Made by a program: the position numbers and the translations under genes
Part shown: piece by piece, positions 1-11,300 of the stretch
How the letters are laid out: every line of letters starts with the position of its first letter
Numbering within the stretch: position 1 is the first letter of the stretch
Source of the DNA: Hyperoodon ampullatus
Lineage: Eukaryota; Chordata; Mammalia; Artiodactyla; Ziphiidae
DNA length: 64,000 nt
Direction: 5' to 3'
Assembly (NCBI GenBank): GCA_949752795.1
Contig: OX457061.1
Location: 36,364,338 to 36,428,337 of the forward strand
The notes under the pieces: generated by a model
Databases searched by the model: none
Told to the model about the DNA's origin: nothing
The model's input: only the letters and a program-made list of their open reading frames with translations

Positions 1-319
1 AGTCCACAACTCTCTCCCCACTTTAGTTGCTGAAAGCTGCCCAGCTGATCATCCTGCAATGCCAACATGATCCTCTTACTTTCCTCAGTGCATGAAAATA
101 AAGTCCAATCACCCAGGCGTGGGTACGAAGCCCTCCTGGGACCATCTAGCTCCCAAGTTCTTGTATGTCCTGTTTCACCCTCCACTCCCTAGCACACACT
201 ACCTCTACCTCTTCTATCTCCTATTTGTCCAAGATTCAAGTCAGGCATCACCTTCGCAGACAGGACTGGCCTACTCTGCCTTATGTTCCCACGGCACCTT
301 CTTAAGCACATTGTATCAG

Positions 320-450
320 ACAGCACAGTAACTGTCCTGCCCCTTCACACTGAGACCTTGAGGGCAGGGACAGTGTCTCACTCGTCTTTGTCTCCCTGGT
401 AGCCTGCACCACGCCTGGCACATAAAGAAGCACTTGATTGTTCAGAATGA
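320..450 (+). repeat. L2-like LINE 3' fragment
   Basis: It contains the old-LINE signature gagggcagggacagtgtc followed by gcctggcacataaagaagca, typical of worn L2 3' ends. Confidence 0.5.
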
Positions 451-1157
451 AGACAAATTTAATCTTTTAAGCCTCTTTAGTTTTGATATACACTTATCCA
501 TTTGGTAATAACTACACACACCGATAGTAGATTCACTTTTTATGCTAATCCAAAGAACTTCAAAACTTACGGCTTTTCCACTTTTACTCTTGTAGGTAGG
601 AGAGGTTTTGTTATCCTCACATTTAAGAAAACCAAGACAGGGAGGAAATAACTCACCTAAGATTTAAGAAACTGATGTCTTTCTATGTCCATGTCTCTAG
701 ACAGTCTCCACAGTGATCTCATCCACATCTGTGGCTTCACCTTCCACTCACACAGAGGTGACACTCACATCTTGAGAGCCTAAGCCTGGGCCCTGAATTC
801 AACCTATTAGATCTCAGTTGACCCAGTGGTACCAAGTACTCTCCTAGAGCAAACAGAACTCACCGAACCCTCAAGGTGGAACCCTCCAGTGCCTACCAGC
901 ATCAGACTGGAGACAGAGGAAAGGGCTGCATCATGCTCAGGCATGGAAAGACAGGGTAAGGGTCATGGGGTTTTTTTAAAGTGAACTAGGAAGCCACCAA
1001 AGGATTTTAACCCAAAATGCAATCCAATTTGCGTTTTTAAAAATCACTTTTGCTATTGGTAATTAAATGAAAGAAGGCAAAGAGAAGAGAAAGATGACAA
1101 CCTGTTCATCAGGGAAGAATTAGGAGAAAAGAGAATAGATTCAAGAAATACTTTGGA

Positions 1158-1405
1158 GGGAATTCCCTGGAGATCCAGGGGTTAAGATACAGCACTTTCA
1201 CTGCTGTGGGCCCAGGTTTGATCCCTGGTCAGGGAACTGAGATCCTGCAAGCCACACAGTGGAAGGAAGGGAGGAAGGGAGGAAGAAAGAAAGAAAGAGA
1301 AAAAGAGAGAAAGAGAGAGAGAAAGAGAGAAAGAAAGAGAGAGAGAGAAAGAGAGAGAGAGAGAAAGGAAGGAGGGAAGAAGGGAAGGGAGGAAGGGAGG
1401 GAGGG
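1158..1405 (+). mobile_element. tRNA-derived short SINE with a GA-rich tail
   Basis: The body (ggaattccctggagatccag to gatcctgcaagccacacag) is the monomeric cetartiodactyl tRNA-SINE. Its A-rich tail has become about 145 bp of (GAAA/GGAA/GA)n from 1261. The target duplication agaaatactttgga occurs at 1144-1157 and again right after the tail at 1406-1419, so the whole unit is one insertion. Confidence 0.85.
1261..1405 (+). repeat. GA/GGAA/GAAA microsatellite
   Basis: Pure purine tract with only two or three interspersed pyrimidine-free unit types. It produces long open frames on both strands (Lys/Arg/Glu-rich on plus, Ser/Leu/Phe-rich on minus) that are not genes. Confidence 0.95.
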
Positions 1406-1939
1406 AGAAATACTTTGGAAGCAGAATCAACAGAATTCCCTACTGGATTCAATTGAGGGTGAGGGTGAGACAGACAATAATCAAGGATGATGCCCAGTTT
1501 CCCAGCTGGGGTAAATGAATGAACGCCGAGGAGAAGAGAGGGGGAAGTTTGTTTTTTTAAGTCCTGTTCTGGACATATTAAGTCTAAGGTATCTCGAAAC
1601 AACATCCAAGTGACAATGTCAAGCAGGCAGTGAGACAGACAAGTCAGGAGCACAAGTCGTGCCTGGGCCAGAAGTAAAGACTGGGAACCATCACAATCAA
1701 GATGACACGTAAGCCCTGGAACTGATGAGCTCATCTAACAAGAGAAAGTGGAGAGAGTCAACGGTACTCAGAGGCAAACCCTGAGAAATCCTAGTATCTC
1801 ACAGCGAAGGAGGATATGAGAAGCAGCCAGATGAGAAAAAAACCAAATATGGTAACTGCCTGATTCCTTATCTACCTCCCCAACTACGTGAAGGCAAGAA
1901 CCACGACCTGTTCTCCGCTACGTCAGTGGTTAACTATCG

Positions 1940-2060
1940 ACATACAGTTTTCCATTTGTGTGGATACACTGCCACTTCCTTAACCATCCACCCAATGGAC
2001 ATTTAGATTGTTTCCATTTTTGAGATTTCAATAAATGTTGCCATGAGCATCTCTGATACC
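1940..2060 (-). mobile_element. L1 fragment, antisense
   Basis: The segment ggacatttagattgtttcca followed by caataaatgttgccatgagc is the familiar antisense L1 ORF2/3' region motif. Confidence 0.6.
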
Positions 2061-2195
2061 TTGAAAGAAGGAAGAAAGCAAGGGATGAAGGGGAAGTCTG
2101 TTTGTTTAAACAAAAAAGTACACCAAGTAGAAAGGAAGATGAGCGTGGGTTTACATGCCATGTGTCACCTGGGACAAGGGCTCACAGATACTTGC

Positions 2196-2363
2196 CGTTG
2201 ACTTGTCAGTGACCAGCGCGTTCCAAATACTTGTCATGGCCTGTCGAATGCCAAGGTTGGGATCAAACTGGTAACGATAAAGACGAGGAACCAGCTGAGG
2301 CAGGAAAGGAGCTAGCTGCTCTCCAGCTCTGGTAGCAATTACATTAAAACCAAAAGCAGCACC
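2196..2363 (-). CDS. ECPAS: ECPAS exon w29 (residues 1087-1142), last exon in the window, GC donor
   Basis: Exon of 168 nt (56 codons) after ttttttag. It encodes [18 protein letters not shown] through [12 protein letters not shown]. No GT donor fits: the sequence after ACG is gcaagtat, so a GC donor is inferred, giving a phase 0 end. From memory, mammalian orthologues have Met where this copy has Thr (ATG to ACG). That would put the substitution at the last codon of the exon, at the splice junction. Confidence 0.9.
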
Positions 2364-5300
2364 CTAAAAAAATAATAACAACGTGGCTCAGATATGATAT
2401 CCACATATCAAATATCACAAAATTCTTCCTCCTGTCCTTGTCCCTGAATAGAGCCTGATTTACTGGGTGTCCAGCTTTACCAATCAATAATAGCAGCTAT
2501 GTGGTGATCTCGATCTCTCTAATCACAGACTTTTACAAAACACATTGCATAACAGTTGTCCCCGTCTGCCAATGCAGGAGGTTTGATTTGGAGGGAGGAA
2601 AAAAATAAAATGTCCAGCAATAGCCACTTACCTTCCTAGAGTTCCACATTGCGTGATGGTTGGCTAGATTCATAAATTTATACACCAGATCTGGCTGACT
2701 AAGATCACTTGCCAGAGAACAAAGCTCCTTGTAAGTAGAGAGGCCCTGGCTTGAAAACAAAAATGAAAAAGTATGCTGTAATGTATTTCTCCACCTCCAG
2801 ACTATTAAAAAAATTACATTACCAATATTACTAGGACATTTTAAAATTATGTTTTCGCTAAATTTCCAATATTGAGTTATCTCATTACCACAGAGGCAGA
2901 GAACCAGGGTGACGAGAATATAAAAAGTCGCCTACTTCAGTTCTCAGCAATGGCTGGTAAATGACCTAAGGCACCTGTGATGCCCATGAGGGTGGAGCCC
3001 TCATCACCTCAGGAGACGGCAATAATTCTTCGGTACACTGTGCACCAATCTCTCTCAGGATCCTAAGAGAACCATCTGAAGACAACTTCTGTCTTCCCTA
3101 CACCTTTTCTAAGCTACAGCGTCCCAATCCTGATAACAACTTCTTCAAGTCCTGTTAACGTCCCTCTGTATTTGCTCAACTACCTGATCTTTTTCATTAT
3201 TTTGTGAAAAGTGAGCCCTTTTTTTTAAAACTCAGAGGGAGTCTAGAGGGAGGATAAGTGGAATGAAACAACTTCAGTGTGAAAACACGGAGCTATGGAA
3301 GAGACAGCCTGAGGCAGGGCTCTGGGGACTCCCCAGCAAGGCCCAGCAAGCTGCAGCTGGACCTGAGGGTTTTCAGAGGAAAAGCAACAGTATCAACCAT
3401 GATGGAATAATGATAAGACAAAAGTGGTATAAGGCTCTACGAATTAATTTGAAATGCCAAGTTGGTGGACTCCAAAACACCAAGTACAGATGCCCCCCCA
3501 AAAAACTAGGTGCAGTGGGTGCTGATTCCTCCCTGAGGACCCACTGGCTGGGAGCTGACAGAACTGCCCTCAGTCCAAGGTCAGGTCCTCCCCGAGAGCA
3601 GCCCACCACCAACGGCTAGTCGCTGAGGGGGTGAAAAGACCTGAGGAGGGGACACAGAGCAGGACCTCCCTGCAGGCCCTCCCAGCCCAGTCCCAAAGCT
3701 CCGTGACGGGTCACGGTCTCGTGAGCGGGGGCAGCAGTTCAGCTCCTCCTTGGCCACCGGACCTGTCCTGCCTCCTCACTCCCCCAGGGTGACGACCCCA
3801 GGCACCCTTCAATAAACTTCCAGCACACACACCTCCATCTCAGTCTGCTCCCCCAGGAAACCCAATCTTAAAACACTAGGCTTTTTCACTGACATTTTCT
3901 TCTTCCACTAACACACAACACCTCCCACGAGGGTGGAAATCAACCTGGTGAGCACCTTTTCCAACGGAGAGATGTCTACAGTGACTCATCAATGGATCTG
4001 GCACACTTACCCATCAGGGGTTTTGCCAAGGCCTCCTTGAAACACCACTGTCTCTCCAGAAACTTCATGCTTAGTTCTAAATGAAAACAACACCAAGAAT
4101 TTAAATTAGCCTCAAAATTTTCATACCACCATTCAACTAATGCATACATTTCATTTGTAAACTGATAAAATCAAATTCCCTATCAAGTATCTACAGTGTG
4201 CAAGATGTAAAAGTCAACTAACCCTTCCCATCAGCCAGAGAATTTTGTAAAATGAAGTCTAGGAAGAACAAATAGATATAAAAGACATCCCACATAAAGT
4301 TACACTGAATTAAATGTGGTCACACATCGAGAACTATTCTTCCTACAAGGAAGGTAACATAAAGCAGCGACCAATTAGGAGAATGACTGCCCCCCTCTTC
4401 CTCTTCACAGATCGGACTTGCGTGACACGCTTCCTCTCCACGTCTTCATTCCATTTAGCCAACGGTAATTACGGTACTTCTGTAATCCAATGCTTTACCT
4501 GTCCCAAGATCATTCAATTTTCAAAGCCTGAATTACTGGCCTGTTTCTAAACAGTAGTTTAGTTTACTTTCTAAACAGTATACACTGGATAATTAAACTG
4601 CTATCCACAGTATAACAATCAATGACTTGCAATTTAGAAAAGGCTTAATAAACAGGAAAATCACAAGCTGAACTTTCCTTCTTCCACTTCATATTCTCAG
4701 TATGTGCAAAACTTGCCCTGCGTGTTCAAATCTGAAATTTTCAAGTTCACTGTACCTTTTGCCAGTCATCAGTGTTTCTACAAGAGTAGAAACCAACTCC
4801 TGCTGATCTTGTTCACTGCCCAGTTCATACACCAACCCAAGGCCTTTTGAGGCAACATCTTGGCTAAGTTCTACACAGAAGTCAGACAAAACAATATTCT
4901 TTTAAGAAAAAGTTGTCCTCTGGCCATCAAGTAAAAAAAAAGTTAAACTTGTAACATTAACCCAAAATGATATCAAAGTAAAGATATGAAAACATAATCA
5001 ACCTGCCTATTTTGTTAAAAACATACTAAATCATCTGAGTGGACATGACACCAGCAAGTCTCTGTAAATGAGAACTACATTCACAGAACATCCAACTCAC
5101 AAGCCAAGTCAACCCTGCTGGGCCTTAGTTTGCAGTGCATGGTTGACAAAGGGTCAGTGGATGCACGTCACACACGAGAGGTAATCACAGGATTTCAGGA
5201 TGCCCACGTGCAATTTTTTAAATGAAAAGTCAACATCAGACCACATGTTTAAAATTAATAAAACAAAGCTACTGTTTAAATGTCTAACACAAATATTTGC

Positions 5301-8300
5301 ACTCTCTCCTGGCTTAAATCACAAAGAAAAAAGGAATTCTAAGTAACAGGAGAAGAAAGCTATTATTTGGTACAAATACGAACGTTAAAGAAGGCCTCGG
5401 CTCCACTTTTAAATGCAAAACTGATCTAATGAATAAATGATCTAATTAATAAATAAATACATTAAGAATCAAGTTTCCTGTAGCCTTCTTCTATGTTCAT
5501 TAATCCAGATTTTTCAAAATTTAAAATACAAGTTTAAAGAAGTTTGGAAATCAAATATTTACCAATTACTTACCATCATTTTCTGACAAAACAGAAACAA
5601 ATGCACTCTGAATTTCTTTAAGATGAGACTGAAAGAAGAAAAAAGGCATTCAGAACACTGAAACTCCCACCTCCTTGGGAGAATAAAAATCTTGCTCTCA
5701 GGGTACACAACCCCTGTGAAGTCTCACAACCAGAGGCAGTCACAAACCTTGCTGTGCTCTCACCTTCGAAGGTGGCCAAATTACCTGAAGGCTGTAGCAC
5801 TTACAGGTGGTCTAACGCACACAATCTGAGCCTCCCCATCCTCACCACTTCCTCTGACGTTGTACCTTCAACTTAAGAATCACCTTCCAGCCCATATATA
5901 TCAGGTACCATCCTTCATTCCTTCACGTATAGCTTATTTCAAAATATGTGTTACTGGTTAGTGGCCCTCACTCCCATACACTTCCCTTCCTCCCACCTTT
6001 CTATTAGAAATATTTCATAAACAGTTTCCAACAGAGCTGGATCACATTTACAGAATGGCTTACCTTCACTTCTTCATGGGTACTTAGCTTCCTCACAAGG
6101 GAAAGGAGCCAGATGCAGGCTGCTTGCCTCACATGTGGGTTGGAGCTGATGATATGTTTATTTAAAATCAGATCCAACACCCAGGGGACCACATCATTAA
6201 CTTTAGCTCCTAAAGGGAAAGGGAAAGAATGATAAGAAGCAATTAAAATAACTGAATAGAGCTTCCTGAAAAAGACTAAATTTTAATCAACATTTACTCG
6301 ATACAACATATTAAGATCTAAATGACTAAGGTGTTTAAATAAATTGCTGAAGGAATTGATAATCATTCACTTCAGAACCTAGCATAAACAAAATAACCTT
6401 TCAAAGGTACTCAGATAACTTTAGTTCCCTAGAATGAAGAATTATCACCACCACGGGAGAGGCCAGGCACGCGCAGGGGGAGAGGGTGCGGGAAACCTCT
6501 GCACCTTCCTCTTAACGTTGCTCTGAACCTAAAACTTCTCTTTTTAGAAAACTGTCTTCAGTTTTTTTAATACCCATATGATTAATGTAATTTTACCCAT
6601 TTAAACAGTGATAGCAGGAAAGAAAAGTATTTCTCTTCCTTTCTATTTCCTTTTAGACCTTAATTGCACATGGAGTTTTTAAAATAAATATTTTTTTCTT
6701 TTATTTGTTTGTTTTTAAATTTTTATTGGAGCACAGTTAATTTACAATGTTGTATTCGTTTTGTCTTAATTTTTTTTAATTATCCCCATTCGTCCTAGTG
6801 TCAGCCATTTTTCTTTCTCTCCCGTATCTTTCCCAACATCTCCATCTAAACACTAACAGGCAAACCAGCCTCTATCAACCTCACTTTCCTCCTCCAGCTA
6901 CTATGCCATTGTTCTCCTTTCCTTTGTCACTTCAGAGTTCCTCAACCTTGGCATTACTGAGGTTGGCAGGACACTCTGCTGTGGAGAGCCATCCTGTGCC
7001 CTGTAGGATGTTCACAGCATACGAGACATGTGAAATCACAGTACCTGTAACACGTCATCAGAAAACGCACGCCCCTTCACCTATGTGGTCACTAAAAGCC
7101 AGAGTGACTTAGTGAAGAGGCACCTGCTGCACGACCTGCACTGTGTGATAAAGGAATAGGGGACACAAAACTTGGAAACTGCTAGGCCTCAACCTCTAAC
7201 ACTAACTGGCTAAACACACCAATCCTCACGAATAGAGCACAAGTCTGAAGGTAATCGATAGCTAACTCCCCTGCCTGCTTGCCAAAGGACTAAAGAAACA
7301 GTTCTCATTCATTTTGTGCTCAGTCTCCTTTAACCAACTGTCTTTCTTGACTGAGCCAAATTGATAAAGACATATATAAATATTGGAAAGAGAGTTAAAA
7401 TGGAATGTATACATTTTTTTCTTTTGCTCAAAGGTGATAACAAGAACAGAAGAGGGTTACTTGGTGGTAATAAACTGATTAGCTGACTATATGGTACCGG
7501 CAGGGGGCGTATATTCTTCTTCAGCCACCAGCCAGGCATCCCGGGCGGCCACAGAACTAGCTCCTATTGCAGCACTGGTGATGGCTTCGCCGATAGTGAA
7601 CTGAAGCTCTATCTGCTTGGCCTGCAATGAAGGGGATAAAAGTGAGGAGTCAGAGAGAACATTGCCCCAAAACATCCATTTCCACAAAAAGCCTGCTTAC
7701 TGTCTTGTTTCTTGGCATGCTTTGTTTTTACTCTTTTGCCTGCAATGCTCTCAGATAACGGGATGGCTGGAAAGTGAGGCAGGGTGAGGGAACGGAGAAC
7801 CCAAGAATGACTTGAGGATCTTTTCCCAAGTCTGTGCTGCACTCTTCACCCTCAGCAGAGAACCACTAAGCAGGGATTTTTAATCTTTGGAAGAATGGAA
7901 CCATTTACTTGGCGGAGAAGGGCATGGACTGTGAAGCCATATGGATCTTGGTAGAAATTCTGTTTCTCATCAGCTACATACACTTATGTAAACTCTGAGA
8001 CTCAACTTTGTCATTTGTAACATGAGCATAAATAATACCATCATCCACCTCATCAGGCCGTAGGGATTAAATGAGGCTAATGTACATAAAGCATCTAGTA
8101 GACACGTGACTGGTAGTAACTGCACCCTTAACAGCGGCCTTTATCATTTACTAACAGCTCCTCTCTGCACGCTTAAATTACATGATATCTGCAAGTTCCT
8201 CTCAAATGGTTCAGAAAAAAAAAACAGAGAATGACAAAGCAAACGTGGTAAAATACTATAATTTGGTAAGTCTGAATAAAGGGTATACAGGAGTTCTTTA

Positions 8301-11300
8301 CATTATTCTGACAACCACACTGTAAATTTGGAATTGTTTCAAAAATCAAAAGTTTAAAAAATTCTAAACTATACATACTCAAATTTTTAAAATCAGATTT
8401 AGAAATTGACACATCTCACAATTATGAATCACTGACTAATATGGAATTGGGCCAGCCTCAGCTCCCTTTGGCATTTTTCTCTAATGTTTGCTGGGAATCA
8501 GAAAAGACCTAAGAATAGGAGAGTAAGAAGAGAATGAAGAACAGAGAATATGAGGGGTATGGGAATATGGGCCTTTTGGGAGAACACTGTAAAGCATACA
8601 GACAACAGTCTAGCCATTTCCAAGCTCAATCAACTAAATGCTCTAGGCTTGCTGAGGTATTAAGTGCTGATACCACACACTTCCTACTCTGAGAAAAAAT
8701 ATTTGAAGGCTTCAGTCCTACAGCTTTCCTGGTCAAAAGTTTCTCTTGGCAACTCTAAGCTGAGAAAAGGTTATCTCAACACAGAGGATCCCATATTAGG
8801 GAGTCATTTTATGTGTCTGTTTTTACCTGTTTACATGTTAATAACAACATGGTTGGCATTACAAACAAAAACAAAACTCCCTAACTCTATTTGTGAGGAT
8901 GATATCCAGATTTTGCTTTAAATATTCTATAAATAAAGAGTGGGTAAATAGGGATCATTATATTATTATTCTCTCTACTTGTGTGCATGTTTGAAATTTT
9001 CCATAATAAAAAGTTAAAAGAAACAACAACAAAAAAAACCTTTAGAACTTTGTCTTAGATGACTGTGAAGACATGTTGCTTCTCTTGATTCCGGCTTTTT
9101 TTAAATTCTCCTCCTTCAGTCTCTCTAGCATGTTTCAAGCTTTTCATACAGTTCTGTACTTCTAAACTCTTAAAATAATGTCTTCAGTAGCAAGTTAAGA
9201 ACCGAGACAAACCTTCATTTAAACAAAACTGGAAGAAACCCATCTCTATCATAGATATATAAAAAGAAAAAAGATGAGAAAGGAGACATCACAAGATTTT
9301 CTCCAAGACGTTACAATGTCAGTGACATCCAGGGAGAATGAGATATGGTTATAATTTCTTGTCAAACAATTTCACCTTAAAAATACTCCATCAAGAATCC
9401 AGAGACCTGCATCCTGATGTCGGCTCTATCACTCAGCTGCCTTATTACTCAACCACAGCTCTCCTCTCTCCTCCCTCTCTTTCTTCAAGGCCCAGCAGCG
9501 ACTTTGCCACCAAAAAACGTGCACCAGCTCCCCCACACAGAAGTGCTCACGCCCGCCTTCGTGAGTCCACTGCCTTACATGCAAACATCTCTTCATTCAG
9601 TTACTCTTCCAAAAATGTTTGAGGTCCTGCTACTACCAATTACGCTGCCAGGCCCCTGTTTTATAAGGGGGTGAGGATGGGGGTGCAAAACAGACTTTGC
9701 CTTCAGCCCAGTGGGCAATTAGCAACTGTGATGAATGTTGTGAACAAAAGTACAGAGCAGCATGAAAGCACAAATAAATAAATAATCTACTCTAGTCTGA
9801 AGGGTCAGAAAACTTTTCAAAGAGCTATAGCAACAACCTGAGAAAGAAGGAAGCATGGGTCTTTCAAAAGCTCAGAGCAAAGAAGGACTAAGAGGCTGGT
9901 GAACAAAAGCGGCTGGTGAGTAAGTGACAAGAACCAAGGCCCAATCAGGGGCCACATCAGACTGTGTTAGGTCACTCATCATATTGGCTAGCAGTTGTCT
10001 ACTTATAGGTCTTCTCCACCACACTGGACATTTATCTAGAAGACAGAAGCAAAGTCATCAGACTCAAGGGCAACCAGAACACTGGCACCCACTCGCCACA
10101 TCTAGCTGAATGGGTACGTTTCCCCTTCTACCTACAATGCACCACGCTTTACTCAAAAATGACGAGAAGGGCTTCCCTGGTGGCGCAGTGGTTAAGAATC
10201 CGCCTGCCAATGCAGGGGACATGGGTTCGAGCCCTGGTCCAGCAAGATCCCACGTGCCAGGGAGCAACTAAGCCCGAGCACTACAACTACTGAGCCTGTG
10301 CTCTAGAGCCCACGACCCACAACTACTGAGCCTGCACTCGAGAGCCCGTGCTCCACTACAAGAGAAGCCACCGCAATGAGAAGCCCGCGCACCGCAACGA
10401 AGAGTAGCTCCCGCTCACCGCAACTAGAGGAAGCCCGCGCACCGCAACAAAGACCCAACACAGCCAAAAATAATAAATAAAAATAAATAAATTTATTTTA
10501 AAAAAAAATCATGAGAAAAGGACTTCCCCACAGAGGTGATTTAGTCAATGATACGATTACCACAGTGATGGGCCCACAGATGGTACTCAGTAAGTACTTG
10601 GTGAATAAATGAATAAAGTTTTAATTTAAAACCTCACAGCATGCAAAATTCCAAGTTAAGAAAAATGCCTTTTGTTTGAATGACTAACAACCAGATAGCA
10701 ATATAAATACCTCCACAGAATCCATCAGACCTTGCAAGAGGAGTTTCTGGTGAGGAAAATCTCCATCCCCAACTGGAAAATACCCCAGTGTTTGGATAGC
10801 TCTTTCTTTCATCTGGAAGAACACAGAATTTTTCTTTTTTTAAATGAAGTATATAACAGTTTGGTCCCAGAAAAAATGTTTCCAAAATGAGAAAGCAGGG
10901 AGGAGAAGTCTGTCTAACTAATGCATCAGCACATTTTTTTTTTTAAGTATTCAATTTTACAGAATTATGTCTATACGACATTGGAGGTAGAAAGACATAA
11001 AACTGAGTTCATTAAGGGTCCACAGCTGCAAAAGAAGGAAGAACAAAGTCTTTAACTAGTTCATTATCCTACAAGCTATAACAGTTATAAATGTAGATTC
11101 TGGGCCCAGAGGACCTAAGATCAAGGCACAGCGCGACCATTTTTATAGCCTTTACAACTGTGTGACCTCAGGCAAGTTACTTCACCTCTCTGTGACGCTA
11201 TTTCCTCATCTCGGAAAACAGAGATGACAACTGTACCTACTTCACTAGATCTTTTGGGGATTCAATTAATTAATGCATGTGAAGCACTCAGCATATGCTT

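Larger units (their letters stand above)
1..2195 (-). other. Intron after w29 (partial)
   Basis: I found no further ECPAS exon here; the expected next residues (VDKYLKEI-like) are not encoded. The stretch holds an L2-like fragment, a SINE whose tail became a GA microsatellite, and an antisense L1 fragment. The remainder is unrecognised. Confidence 0.75.

Noticed and set aside
1198..1734. 178-codon minus-strand frame rich in Ser, Leu and Phe
   Set aside because: Its centre is the GA/GGAA microsatellite read backwards; no conserved domain is recognisable.
3263..3619. 118-codon plus-strand frame in a GC-richer block
   Set aside because: No similarity recognised, no splice context on the plus strand, and the block looks like a worn LTR.
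10169..10240. tRNA-like sequence with A- and B-box-like motifs (also in every SINE)
   Set aside because: These are the tRNA-derived heads of SINEs; they lack a proper anticodon arm and acceptor stem, so they are not tRNA genes.
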